From Ustulina deusta (lineage: Eukaryota; Ascomycota; Sordariomycetes; Xylariales; Xylariaceae), in the NCBI GenBank assembly GCA_023159155.1, contig JAJNNX010000005.1:1550001-1614000 (forward strand): a stretch of 64,000 nucleotides of DNA, in the 5' to 3' direction. A program made the translations under genes and the position numbers. Positions 1-10,517 of the stretch are shown here, piece after piece (the first letter of the stretch is position 1; every line of letters starts with the position of its first letter). A model generated the notes under the pieces. That model ran no database searches. It was not told where the DNA came from and saw nothing but the letters and a program-made list of their open reading frames with translations.

Positions 1-730
1 CTTGGGTGAAAGGCAGGAACGAACGAACAAACAAACAAACGACAAAGCCAGGCCGAGATGAACCTGGGCTAGGTGCTGAGGCGTTTTGTAAATATGTACA
101 AGAGGTTATTTTTACACTGTCCATTCAGCATCATCTTCCTGCCTCTGCTCATGACAGATAACACTACGAAATGCGGGATGCCCGAGTGATGGGTATCTTG
201 ACTTCAACCTTTGCACTGCGCTACTTTGTCGAAAGATTCCCGCAACACGAAAGTCCCAGCTCTGACGAGATGTACCGTTTTCATTTCGCCATCAACATGG
301 TTGAGTAGCCCGACAATAATGAGCTCTGCACTGCACAGCCAACAAATATATGCGGTAGGCGAAGATGCATCCAGTTTCGCACCAAAAGCGGCTACCTGAT
401 CTGATACCCCTCGGCTCAGCCTTCGGCCCCACGCTACGGGTTTGTACACTTGTGCGCCGTAGCAGAGAGATGTTTTCCCACAACGAAGCTCCTTTCCTCT
501 CACACCAGCACCCCAGTGCCAAGCAGGAAGAAGAGTGCTAAAAAAAAACAGGCAGATCATCTGCACAACGCCAGTACGTGATGCCGTAGCCCACGCAATG
601 CCTCCAGTCATTTCTGCAAGAAGGAAATTTGTATGGAAAAAATATTAAAAAAGCCATTATTGCCCGTGAGTTCCAAAGAAAATGCTTCTGTTCCAAGCCC
701 ATAAAGAATGCATGCCGTACCAAAGAGATC
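1..730. other. Gene-free stretch downstream of clpX
   Basis: I see no gene I can support here. A 135-codon open frame on the minus strand (204-611) has no recognisable domain, low-complexity composition and no clear splice context, so I treat it as chance or as 3' untranslated sequence of the neighbouring minus-strand clpX gene. A short AAAC/GAAC tandem run lies at about 20-45. Confidence 0.5.
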
Positions 731-2584
731 TCAAGCACCGCTCTGTCCCACCTCGCGAAATTGTTCGGTGGTCATGATCTCGGGTTCTTGATCCCGGGAC
801 TGGGGCGTCACGGGCCAGCCATCCTCCTCCTGAATTCGTCTCTGGACCTCGAACCGGCCCTCCTTACCCCAGTAGCCGACCTTCTCCTCGCCGCGGACGG
901 CCTGCTCGGTGACGAGGACGTAGGGCATGGGGGCGTCGAACATGGGCTCGGCCAGCACGCGTTCCATCTCCATCTTCAGACCGCGGGCGCCGGTGCGAGC
1001 CTTCTCGGCGCGCTCAGCGATGGCGTCCAGCGCCTTCTGCGTGAAGAAGAGCTTCGAAGGGTACGTCTCGAACAGCGCTATGTACTGCGCAACTAGAGAG
1101 TTGCGAGGCTCCGTGAGGATCCGGACGAGATCGGAGCGTGAGAGGGGCGAGAGCGCTACGATGTTGTGCACACGCCCGATCAGCTCGGGGATGAAGCCGA
1201 AACCTTGCAGGTCCTCTGGGGTTGTGAGGTCTAAAGCCGTGAGCCCGGAGGTGTCCTTGGCATTTGATAAACGGTGAGGGATATGGGAGAAGAGCTTCGC
1301 CGGGAGATCAGTTTGGTTATTGTCACTGGACGACCGGTTGCGTAGTTCTGATCCGAACCCCATCGTTGGTTTTGATACCCGGTTTAAAATCACCTTGTCG
1401 AGGCCGACAAAAGCGCCGCACATTACGAAAAGGATGTTACTCGTGTCAATTGTACATTGGTCAACTTTGCCCGATGGCGGTGGCGCTGCTTGGGGTCCCG
1501 AGGTGGAAGAGGACGACCCGGGACCTGTGTAGTTCGTTGTGATGGGGCTCGCTGACCGGGACGAGGTTCGATTGTCCTTAACGTTTATGGTGACCTTAGT
1601 TCCCTCAATAAGTTTCAGTAGCGCTTGTTGCACACCTTCACCTCCAACATCTCTCCCAGTCATAGTCTCCCGTTTGGCGATTTTGTCAAACTCGTCAAGG
1701 ACCACTATGCCATGTTCAGCAGCCTTCACATCATAATTCGACTCTATCAGTAATCGCTCGACGCAAGTTTCAACATCTTGCCCTATATAACCGGCCTGCG
1801 TCAATGAGTTGCAGTCGCAAATTGTAAATGGAACGTTAATTTTTTTGCTCAGTGTTCTACCAGTATTTAGCGGCCGTACTAGGCATAGTTGAAGACCTCG
1901 AAGACACAGGGGTGAAACATACTCAAGAATATACGTTTTGCCCACGCCTGTAGGCCCTATCAGAAGAATATTGCTCTTGTCAATCTTGACTGGCGGTTGG
2001 CGACTCATATCTTCAGGGATATAAAAGTCGGCGACGTCCTGTTCGGGTCGTACCCATGTTGGGTGCACATTTGGTATTGAATCATGGTGCCCTGGATACC
2101 CGTCTTAGGTGCGGCTATTAGCACTGGATGCATGCGACGGATATCTAGAAGACCAACCTTCGAGGGGATAAGGTTCTCGTTCTCGGGCGTTCCTATCTCG
2201 GGCAATCGCCTGGCGCATGAGTTTCTCGTCCCTCTGGCGCTCTTGCTCTTCTTGGTATTGCCGCCGGCGTAGGTTCTGATAATGGTTGAAGATAACCGAG
2301 GAGATGGTCTTCTTCGCCCTGTCCTGGCCAACTACGTATTCGTCTACACGCTTCTTGAGATCGCGCGGGTAGAACTGGGGCACTCCCATGGACGTCTTGG
2401 AAAACATGGGCCCGCGGCCCCCTTCTTCGCTCGGATCATAGCTCGAGGTAAAGCCAGAGTTGAAGGATGTGGTTCGTCCGGGGGCACTTTGCAGGATGGT
2501 CGTTGTCGACAGCCGTCTGCGCCGAGCTTTCGGAACGGAGGCAGTAAGGGGCGAGGCCCGAGGCCGTGTGAAGCTCGTACGCAT
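731..2584 (-). CDS. clpX: Mitochondrial ATP-dependent unfoldase ClpX (AAA+)
   Basis: AAA+ unfoldase that feeds substrates to ClpP or remodels proteins in the mitochondrial matrix. Exons on the minus strand are 2584-2158, 2103-1923 and 1856-731, giving 577 residues. The N terminus (MRTSFTRPRASP..., rich in Arg, Ser and Thr) looks like a mitochondrial presequence. It is followed by VVGQDRAKK near residue 84, Walker A GPTGVGKT at 192-199, pore loop GYIGQD at 225-230, Walker B IVVLDEFDK at 253-261 and a GARGLK sensor-2 motif near the C terminus. The bacterial N-terminal zinc-binding domain is absent, as is usual for fungal forms. The second intron (66 bp) is secure because splicing restores YILETLSKKINVPF. 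The first (54 bp, ending in AAG) is less certain: it is a multiple of three and removes an in-frame TAA. ATG 2584 is the first Met downstream of an in-frame TTG. MGFG, in the region where bacterial ClpX has its IGF loop, suggests a ClpP partner; that is inference. Confidence 0.93.
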
Positions 2585-3893
2585 TCCGGCAGCCAAGAAG
2601 ACTAGCTGCCACAGTAGAAGTTGTAAGAATCAGTTTTCACCGCCACGGCCGCGGGCAAGCTGTATGGAGGATGAGCGCTGAGGTAAGGAGAAACTAGAGA
2701 CGACCTGACGTAAAACAAAGTAATTGGTTATGGAAGACAGGGCAGCAGCATATTTTCTGGGTTTAGAACCATTCAGCCATATACAAGGCTGTCATAGCTT
2801 GTGAGTTGTTTTTCGTTCGGTCGGTCGGGAAGTCAACTTGGAGAGCAGGTAGATTGTTGTTAGACGCACATCCGAACAGCTCCTGGATCGGCCTTCGTTG
2901 TTGCATGGTAGAAACGGAAGGTGATAGAGCGCTCCAGTGGACTGCGGGGCGTACCTAGAGTGCGGGCAGGGAGTCAGCCGCTGGAAGCCGCGCTAGCTAG
3001 GTACTGTATCTTGTCGTGTCCGTACATACTTGGACCCAATCTACCTAAGTGTGTAGGTAGGTACATGTAGCTACGTATGTATCTAGCCTTCTAGGAGGTA
3101 CCTAGGTAGGTCCCTAGTAGGAGATATGTAGGTACTCGTGTCGATGTAGGTGACCAACGCTCAAGCTCTGCTCGCCTGCACGACCTACATTCCATGCGCA
3201 GCACATGCGATAATATGACAGAAGTATTTACTGCATCTTAAAACTCAATATGAAAGTGGGATTAACAGAACCAGATGACCAACAATGTACGTATCACCAA
3301 CTTGGAAAGGTTAGGTACCTACATAGTACATACATGTATGTACTATGTAGGTTCTGCCGCCTTACATAATTACCTACATACATACATGCGCCCTACTGCC
3401 AATTAAAAGGAAGCGTCCAGATCTCAGGCTGCCCGATATCCACCAAGTGGACAGGGGTGTACAGTGGCGATAATAAGTCTGTCTCCCCACGACGTCATTC
3501 AGCATTCTCGCTAACCTCGAGCTACCTAGGTGTCTCCCCTCATCTTAAAAATAACAGCAACTTCTAGATAGCATAACCTAGCAAGTCTGAGGAGTAACAG
3601 AGAAACTAGTTTCATTCCACCCCTCCCTTTCTCGTAATTCCTCCCGGTTGAGCCAAAGTGACCCATTGAAGAAAGCTGCTTAGTCTCTGAGAAAGCCCCG
3701 CTCCTAATAGATTATATACAGCGAGCTCCAAGCTCTTGCTGGACGCTTCGCTCGGCGTGTCCATTCCCCTCTACCGGGTTAACATTGTCTCGGTCAAAAC
3801 AGCTCAAAGTACCTAGCCGGCCTCGCCTTGCTGTTCTGTTTCCTTCGGAGGTGTACAGGAAACACGTGTAACAATCGAGAAGTTGTCGCCAGA
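2585..3893. other. Divergent intergenic region with TAGGTACC-type repeats
   Basis: This region lies between the divergently transcribed clpX and branching enzyme genes and should hold both promoters. I see no supportable gene. It is crowded with short TAGGTA/GTACCT units at 3000-3140 and 3313-3390, and contains a perfect 36-bp palindrome at 3317-3352. The last 200 bp before the branching-enzyme ATG are pyrimidine-rich, as is common for fungal 5' untranslated regions. Confidence 0.6.
3317..3352. repeat. Perfect 36-bp palindrome
   Basis: The left arm ACCTACATAGTACATACA is followed directly by its exact reverse complement with no spacer. It is embedded in the dispersed TAGGTAC-type repeat family. 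It could extrude a cruciform or mark the tip of a mobile inverted repeat; nothing in the sequence decides between these. Confidence 0.9.
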
Positions 3894-6399
3894 ATGGCCG
3901 CCATAGCAGAGCAATCCTCCAATTCCTTGCTGGCAGGCCCTGGCGCAGGGCTTCCGAATGACGGTACTGGTACGTGTCAACCCCTTTTTGGCGCAATGTC
4001 AATGTGGCTGGACTGACACCGCTGATGTAGGCGTCATAAAGCTTGATCCTTACCTATCACCCTTCCAAGATGCGCTGAAGAGGAGGTCTGCAAAAGCTCA
4101 AGAATGGATCAGGAAACTCGCCGAACTTGAAGGGGGAGTTGAGAAGTTCTCAAGGGTTAGCTCCTTAGTAGCTCCCTGCTCTCAGAGTATTCATTGACCA
4201 CCTCGCAACTAGGGGGCTGACATATTCGGTCTCAATGTGGACAAGGACAACAACATCATCTACCGAGAATGGGCGCCAAACGCTGTAGCCGCCTCGCTCG
4301 TTGGAGATTTCAGTCAGCATCTACAAATATATGAGCAGACAAGGCACTGAGCTGACCAAAAGGTTAGATAACTGGGATCCCAGGGCCCATCCGATGAAGA
4401 AGAACGGGTTCGGCGTTTGGGAGATCACCGTAGCCGCGGTCGACGGGCAGCCTGCCATTCCTCATAAGTCAAAAATCAAGGTAACCCTTGTGCCAGCTTG
4501 CCAGATCCTAGGCTAGTTCAATACTAATCCAGAGCACACAGATTTCCATGGAGACTAAGGCGGGTGCTCGAATCGATCGACTACCTGCGTGGATCAAATA
4601 CGTTACTCAAGATCTCACAGTATCGCCCGCCTACGATGCCCGTTTCTGGAATCCCCCCGCAGCCGAAAAGTATATCTTCAAACACCCAAGGCCCAAGAAA
4701 CCCCTGAGTGCTCGCGTATATGAAGCCCATGTTGGCATTTCGTCCCCTGAGTTGCGAGTCACGACGTTTAAGGAATTCACTCAGGGCATGCTACCAAGGA
4801 TAAAGAACCTGGGTTACAATGTAATCCAGCTTATGGCTATCATGGAACACGCATACTACGCCAGTTTCGGGTATCAAGTGAATAATTTCTTCGCCGCCAG
4901 CAGTCGTTATGGCACGCCAGAGGATCTCAAGGAGCTCATCGATACCGCACACAGTCTGGGGCTCGTTGTCTTGCTAGACGTCGTACATAGCCACGCCTCC
5001 AAAAATGTCCTCGACGGACTAAATGAATTCGACGGCACGGATAATCTATACTTCCACGAGGGCGGAAGAGGTCGGCATGATCAATGGGATAGCAGATTGT
5101 TCAACTATGGGAGCTATGAAGTCATAAGATTTCTCCTCAGTAATCTGAGGTTCTGGATGGACGAGTACCAATTCGATGGCTTCCGTTTTGATGGAGTAAC
5201 GAGTATGCTCTATCATCATCACGGTATTGGGACGTAAGTGAAAAGTATTGCCTGTCTGGAAAGCAGAAGACTGACATTCATAGGGGCTTCTCCGGTGGTT
5301 ACCATGAGTACTTTGGTGCCGAAGTCGATGAAGAAGCGGTAGTCTACTTGATGGTGGCTAACGAAATGCTCCACGACCTATACCCCGAGTGTATTACTAT
5401 AGCAGAAGATGTGTCTGGTATGCCGGCTCTCTGCTTACCCTTGTCGCTTGGAGGGGTTGGTTTCGACTACAGACTAGCAATGGCTATCCCCGATTTGTGG
5501 ATAAAGATCTTGAAAGAAAAGAAGGATGAAGAGTGGGACATGGCGAACATCTGCTGGACCCTCACCAACAGGCGACATGGAGAGAAGACGATCGCCTACT
5601 GTGAAAGTCATGATCAAGCGTGAGTTATCACTCAGTACTTGGAAATTCCGAGCTAACATCTTCAGACTTGTCGGAGACAAGACATTGCTCATGCATCTCT
5701 GCGATGCAGAACTATATACTAACATGTCGGTCCTATCACCGATGACGCCTGTCATCTCACGCGGCATGGCACTGCACAAGATGATCCGACTTCTCACGCA
5801 AGGCTTGGGTGGCGAAGGCTATCTGAACTTCGAGGGCAATGAATTTGGTCATCCGGAGTGGCTCGACTTCCCGCGCGAGGGGAATCAAAACTCCTTCTGG
5901 TACGCACGACGTCAGCTGAATCTTACAGATGACAATCTCCTACGGTACAAAGACCTCAACGAGTTTGACCGCCAGATGAACCTGACAGAGAATCATTATG
6001 GGTGGCTGCACGCCCCGGAGGCATACGTCAGCCTCAAGAACGAGAGCGACAAGGTCATCGTGTTCGAGCGCGGCGGCTGCGTCTTCATCTTCAACTTCCA
6101 CCCCTCGCAGAGCTTTTCAGATTACCGCATCGGGGTCGAGACAGCCGGCGCCTACAAGATCGTGCTCGATACCGATACCAAAGAAGTCGGTGGGTTTGGA
6201 CGCGTCGAGCCCTCTACCAGGTTCTTCACCACGCCTATGGAATGGAATGGCAGGAAGAATTGGACGCACGTCTACATCCCCTCGCGGTCTGCTTTGGTGA
6301 GCTCATCCAAACACGTCACAGTTACAGTAGAGGGTGTCGGCGAAGCTAACTATCGAATAGGTCCTGGCTCTCGAGTCTCCTATCTCGCAGCATTCTTAA
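3894..6399 (+). CDS. GLC3: 1,4-alpha-glucan (glycogen) branching enzyme, GH13
   Basis: Forms alpha-1,6 branches in glycogen in the cytosol. Eight exons: 3894-3969, 4031-4155, 4213-4312, 4368-4480, 4542-5233, 5284-5619, 5666-6296 and 6361-6399. They encode 703 residues, the normal size of eukaryotic branching enzymes. An N-terminal CBM48-like segment ([21 protein letters not shown]) precedes the GH13 barrel. The four GH13 signature regions are present: DVVHSHAS (about 284-291), [11 protein letters not shown] with the nucleophile Asp near 355, [11 protein letters not shown] with the acid/base Glu near 410, and CESHDQA with Asp near 479. All-beta C-terminal residues follow ([14 protein letters not shown]...). 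Every intron is 46-64 bp, with GT-AG ends and phases that restore family sequence, for example [11 protein letters not shown] across intron 3. The last exon adds only [12 protein letters not shown]. Transcription is divergent from clpX and convergent with ORC5. Nothing suggests inactivation. Confidence 0.96.
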
Positions 6400-6727
6400 T
6401 GTCTAGGAAGAAAAAGGTCATACGCAAGAAGTGGGTGGGTTGCTACGCCAAAAAATTAGTTGCTGTTTCTTTTTACTTATTTGTGTTCTTTCGGTTCGGT
6501 TGAAGGGGGTGCTGAGCGAGCTGGATAATGTACAGCAGTAATAATGTCGTCGTCAGGATTACGTGTGGAATAAATAGGCCTTCGCAAGACCTCAACAATT
6601 CCGAAACCCTTCGTGATATCTTTGCATCGGGTACATGAATGCTACTCAATCTGAATACCTTGTGACGTGCATACAGTACCAGCAGACCAAGATCTGATAT
6701 TACACCACTCATCAGTCCACCCACCCC
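6400..6727. other. Convergent intergenic region
   Basis: This is the shared 3' flank of the branching enzyme (+) and ORC5 (-). I see no gene. T-rich and AATAAA-like stretches near 6550-6570 fit 3' untranslated sequence. Confidence 0.5.
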
Positions 6728-8302
6728 TTATTCAACAAGCCACTCCTCGACCTCAACCCCCATACTCCGCCCTACACCCCGAATCATCTCCCACCCAACA
6801 TTGACCCTCCACTTCCCCCCGCGATCCAAATCGGCTCCGCCCCCAGCACCGACCGCAGCCCCCCCAGCGCCCCCTCCAACCCGCACCAGCAGCCTCAAAC
6901 TCGCCAGCGTCGCAATCGCCATGCCGACGTCGCCATCCACGCCCCCTTTCGCTTCATCGGCCCCGCTAACCCACTCCTGTCTCGTAGCAACGTAGATGGC
7001 AACCATGCGCTCGAGCACGAAGACGCCGGGACCCAGCAACTTCCGCGCGACGCGGCGATGCGTGGCCCTGCGTCCGCGTCCGGGCGTCGAGGGTCCCGCG
7101 CCGCCGACACCGCCGCCGCGCCGCCGCTTCTTGCCCCCCGGATGCCACGTGCTGAACAGCGCGACGTCGTGGCGCGGGGCGTTATGCGAGGCGAGGTAGG
7201 CGGCGACGAGGAGGAGGCGGGCCGTGGGCGGGAGCAGGGCCTCGAGGTCCGTGCCGCGCCTCGTCGTCGTCATCGTCGTCTTGTTGTTCTCGGCGGGTGC
7301 GCGCGGCGGGCGCTGGATCCCGGGCTGCAGCACGCTCTCGTCCTGGAAGTAGGCGCGGGCGGCGATCAGCAGCCTGCTGAACTCGCGGGCCTTGTGGGTG
7401 CCGGCGCCGACGGGGGCCGTGAAGCGCGGCCAGAGCGACGCGCAGGCTCGGGCCAGGCGCGGCAGGGTGCGGGCGGCCGGGCGCGCGAGGGCGTCGTGGA
7501 CGGCGGCGGCGAAGCGCGCCCAGAGGTCGGCCGTCTCCTGCTGCGTCGTGTTGGGGAGGGCCGCCGGCGGCGCGCGCGAGAGGATCGCGACGTGCTGCGC
7601 TTTCGTGTATGGCGGGAAGTGGACGTGCGGCGGGGCGGAGATGAGCAGGAGGGAGGGCGACGGCGTTGTCACGACGAAGACGGTGGTTAGGTTTGGGATC
7701 TATGGGGCGTGAGAGAGAGAGAGCTGGGTCAGCGGGGGCTCTGCGTGTTCGTGTTCTTCTGGTCTTTCGGGACTTGGGCACGGGGGGCGAAGGAAGACGG
7801 ACGCAGTTGTCGGACGTACGATTTCAGATAGCCTCGCCAGGGCAGGGAGGAGCGTGGGCGGCGCATCGCGCTGGCGATCGATGCCGTCGAACACCAGCAC
7901 GAATCGGGAGCGGGCGTCGCGCTCGACGTATTTCAGCGTCGCCGTCAGCTCGGCGGTCAGCGCGGCGACCGTCTCGCAGCGCGCGGGGGGGCACTGGTTG
8001 TGCAGCGCGTCTCGCACGAGGCCGGCGGTTCTCTCGAATAGATGGCGCGCCGTGACGCACTCTGCGGACCTGACGATGGCGTAGTTCAACTCGGACGGCG
8101 AGTCGGTGCGGAGCGTTTGCAGGAGCTCGCCGATGATGGCGCTTTTGCCCGTTGCCTCGGCGCCGTGCACGACGACATTGGGACATGGTGCTATTCGCGG
8201 GTGGATGAGAGTTGCCAGGGCATTGATCTGGGCGTCGCGGCAGGGGAAGCTCGTGATGAGCGACGCGAGGAGGTCATCGGGCAGTCCGAAAAGGGAGGTC
8301 AT
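6728..8302 (-). CDS. ORC5: Origin recognition complex subunit 5
   Basis: Subunit of the six-protein complex that marks replication origins and loads MCM in the nucleus. Two exons, 8302-7820 and 7699-6728, joined across a 120-bp intron (GTACGT...TAG), give 484 residues. The N-terminal AAA+ part shows FPCRDAQINALATLIHP, a Walker A-like GAEATGKS at 47-54 and a Walker B-like FVLVFDGID. Splicing restores LARLSEIIPNLTTVFVVT, the typical ORC5 Walker B/sensor-1 region, followed by HVHFPPYTKAQHVAIL. The C-terminal winged-helix part (LLPPTARLLLVAAYLASHNAPRHDVALF) is typical of ORC5. The gene is strongly GC-biased (Ala/Arg/Gly-rich codons), unlike the flanking AT-rich DNA. ATG 8302 is chosen because upstream in-frame sequence has no conservation. 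The C-terminal Gly-rich stretch (GGGAGGAAVGAGGG) is low complexity. Confidence 0.9.
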
Positions 8303-8732
8303 GTTGAGCTTCTGCGTCGTATGCTGGTGAAGCGATAGGTCGGTAATTCTCGGCCAGGGAGGGCGAATATTGTAAAGCCGGTTCAATTGGCGTCCACGAA
8401 CCTGCTGGTACCTGGATATGTAGGTGTCATACAAGAGGTGACTGTAGTGCAGACGGGACCGGGTGTGAGCCGCCGGAGTTTGCCATGCAGTTCGGGAATG
8501 AAAGTTAGCATAGGTATTCCCCACCTCGCGTGTTTGACACGCGCCGGCTCTTTGCCAAGCTTCGGCATCATTGGCAGAAGGGGAACGTCATATTCTAAGG
8601 GCTAAAAGTGAGATGTGTATGGACCTAATCGAGCTAAATGGATATCTCTATAGTTAAATTGGTTAAATATTAAAACATTATTAATAAATTCTTTTTTTAA
8701 ATATAAAAAAATAAAAATAAGTTTAAAAAATG
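8303..8732. other. ORC5 promoter flank grading into AT-rich DNA
   Basis: The first 250 bp are the probable ORC5 upstream region. From about 8640 to 8730 the DNA becomes almost pure A/T, like a RIP-mutated border. I see no gene. Confidence 0.5.
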
Positions 8733-8842
8733 TCCAGAGCCAGGGATCGAACCTGGGACTCCTCCGTCCCCGTAGGGATTAAGCCCTCAATGACGAAGAG
8801 CTTAACTGTCATCTCGGCGTGTTTCTACTACACCACTCTGGG
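8733..8842 (-). tRNA. tRNA-like Pol III unit, isotype not assigned (possible pseudogene)
   Basis: Read on the minus strand from 8842. CCCAGAG at the 5' end can pair with CTCTGGA at the 3' end apart from a C-A clash at the outermost pair. T8 is present, and a D-arm GTGT/ACAC stem and a perfect T-arm CCAGG-TTCGATC-CCTGG are present. The last overlaps a good B box (GGTTCGATCCC). An A-box-like TGGTGTAGTAGA is also present, and a T6 terminator follows. The 61 nt between D and T arms exceed a normal anticodon arm by about 39 nt, so an intron or a long insertion is needed. I could not find an anticodon stem that pairs well. It may be an intron-containing tRNA with mutations or a tRNA-derived element. 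Confidence 0.5.
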
Positions 8843-9034
8843 TTTTTTCTAGTATCTGGAAATTGGCTTATTCAAAATGTTGAAGCCTTCTCTCTCTTAC
8901 CTCTAGTAGGTACTAGACACTACGCGGTCTGGTCAAGCTTCAACTAACCAAGATCGCATCACCATTCCAACGGCCTCCACCACCACCGTCTGGGACGCAA
9001 TTCACGAGATCCTGCTTCTTTACTACCGCACAAA

Positions 9035-9345
9035 ATGGATCACACCCGGGATCCTTGTCCCTGGGTCATCCTCACCGACTTTGGTGGCGCCTTCGCGATG
9101 GGTGTAAGCACCGACTGTCCTCGTTATTTACATGCGCTAACTCTTCTCCCAGGGGGTGGGTGGTGCTGTATGGCACGGCGTCAAGGGATTCCGCAACAGC
9201 CCCTACAGCGAGTGACGAATCAGTGCTGTCACAGCAATCAAGCTACAAGCCCCCAGCCCTCAGTGGCAATTTCGGGGCGTGGGGAGGTCTCTTCAGTATG
9301 TCGGACTGCGCCACAGCCGTGGTCAGGAAGATCTTCGTCTGTGTT
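9035..9345 (+). pseudogene. TIM17: Truncated TIM17 pseudogene (mitochondrial import translocase)
   Basis: The first exon (9035-9103) encodes [23 protein letters not shown], and after a canonical 49-bp intron (9104-9152, GTAAGC...GCTAACT...CAG) the frame continues [20 protein letters not shown]. These are the conserved N-terminal residues of Tim17, the inner-membrane pore subunit of the TIM23 complex. The copy is broken: an in-frame TGA replaces the usual Arg codon after SPYSE (CGA to TGA fits a C-to-T change). A one-base frameshift then follows APSP, after which [23 protein letters not shown] resumes in another frame. Homology stops near 9340, so the last two transmembrane segments are missing. 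Because the intron is retained this is a DNA-level duplicate, not a retrocopy. A functional TIM17 must exist elsewhere. Upstream sequence up to the ATG looks like a normal 5' leader. Confidence 0.88.
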
Positions 9346-10116
9346 TCCATAGCCTGGTTAGAAAAAATCATTACTTGTGCCATTCAAAAGATTCTCTTCA
9401 GCCTTATTAAGTTTCTACTTAGGCGTTCAGCAACTAAATCTCAATCATTAGAAAATAAGAAACTCTCACCTCAGCAGCTATATCTTCCAGCAACAAAGTG
9501 TGAGATCGCAACAATCCTTCGACGTCATTAATAAATATCTAAAAGAACTTCCATCTTTACGCAATTATTGCAGCAGAAACAGCAGCCTTCCACTTACCCG
9601 CCTCAGTATCACTTTCGTTAATATGTCAACAATCAGGGTTCTTACGGCCACCTCTTAACCACCATCCTTTATAAAGTTCCTTCTTATATCGTAACAGATA
9701 TCGTCTAAGCACATCCGCAGTAACTCCACTGCACCAGTCTAGATTGGTAGACCTTATAGGCTTATAGCAGATTACACGAATCAGAATAAAACAGCAGTAG
9801 ATTTTAGATATAAACCGCTTATGCTCCCTTGCTTTATACTTAGTCATCTATGCATCTCAACATTCATTGCAATCTCTAAAAAGTCTTTCTAAATTAGCTA
9901 GATCTATAAAACAATTCTTATTGCACAGTTTGCTGCATTAGTAACATTCTTTTGTTGTTGCAGTCTCTGTACCTAGCTATCATCCTTTAACGCTTAGCAA
10001 ACCAATACTTATGTGTGTGCGGCCACGCCACGTGCCCTGGGGCACAGGCCACCTAAGGAGGTGGTCTCTTCGAGCCCCCTATTAAAAGCTATTAACTACA
10101 ACCAATAAAAATTTAG
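9346..10116. other. AT-biased relic DNA
   Basis: Low-GC sequence with many stops in all frames. A minus-strand open frame (9847-9626) beginning MTKYKAREHKRF is basic and may be a transposon remnant, but I recognise no family. A C/G-rich patch at 10020-10080 (gccacgtgccctggggcac...) stands out but is unidentified. Confidence 0.4.
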
Positions 10117-10275
10117 AAAAAAAAATTGGTTGCTTCTCTTTGTTCACATGTGTCATCCTTAGTGCAGGGGCCATGCTAATCTTCTCTGTATCGTTTCTGC
10201 CACAAATTAGCGTATGCCAAGTAGTCAAGTAGTGGGAGCGTCTTACCAAATTGACCAAATGCCCGAAGGCGAAAC
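10117..10275 (-). ncRNA. U6: U6 spliceosomal snRNA with a spliceosomal intron
   Basis: Read on the minus strand. The 5' domain, about 10275-10247, has the GCCTTCGGGC hairpin followed by ATTTGGTCAATTTG. The 3' domain, 10196 to about 10122, begins AAACGATACAGAGAAGATTA and carries the invariant ACAGAGA box, the AGATTAGCATGG region that pairs with U4/U2, and CCCCTGCACTAAGGATGACA. It ends at a T9 Pol III terminator (10125-10117). Between the two lie 50 bp (10246-10197) that start GTAAGA, contain GCTAAT and end GTGGCAG: an mRNA-type intron immediately upstream of the catalytic AAACGATACAGAGA segment. Removing it gives CAATTTGAAACGATACAG, matching the yeast-like U6 consensus. AT-rich TATA-like sequence lies about 25-30 nt upstream. 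The exact 5' end is uncertain by a few bases. Confidence 0.95.
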
Positions 10276-10517
10276 CATAGGTGCATATTTTGAATTATAA
10301 TGTACTCTGCACCGATGTTTTGCCGAAAAAGGTAAGTCTGTGCGCCCACCTTCCGACCTTCCGATGGCCCACTAGGTAGCCATACACGAATATTCCACGC
10401 ATACTTTCTGACAAATATGAAAACGCAACAGTATGTCTCAAACCATGATCTAGGTATTACGCTCGGCGTCCACGCCGTGAGGTTGACCTCACAACCTCAA
10501 CTGAAAGCGGGTCATTA
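10276..10517. promoter_or_regulatory. U6 upstream region
   Basis: On the minus strand, sequence just upstream of U6 contains TATAAT-like AT-rich DNA (about 10300). This is the right distance for the external TATA element of a U6 Pol III promoter. No other element is recognised. Confidence 0.35.

Noticed and set aside
204..611. 135-codon minus-strand open frame near the window start
   Set aside because: No domain, overlaps other frames of similar length, and lies where the clpX 3' untranslated region is expected.
7058..7690. 210-codon plus-strand frame and others opposite ORC5
   Set aside because: Arg/Gly/Ala-rich shadow frames produced by the high GC of the ORC5 coding strand, which itself shows clear family motifs.
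10020..10085. GC-rich patch with TTCGAG resembling a tRNA T loop
   Set aside because: No second arm or acceptor stem fits.
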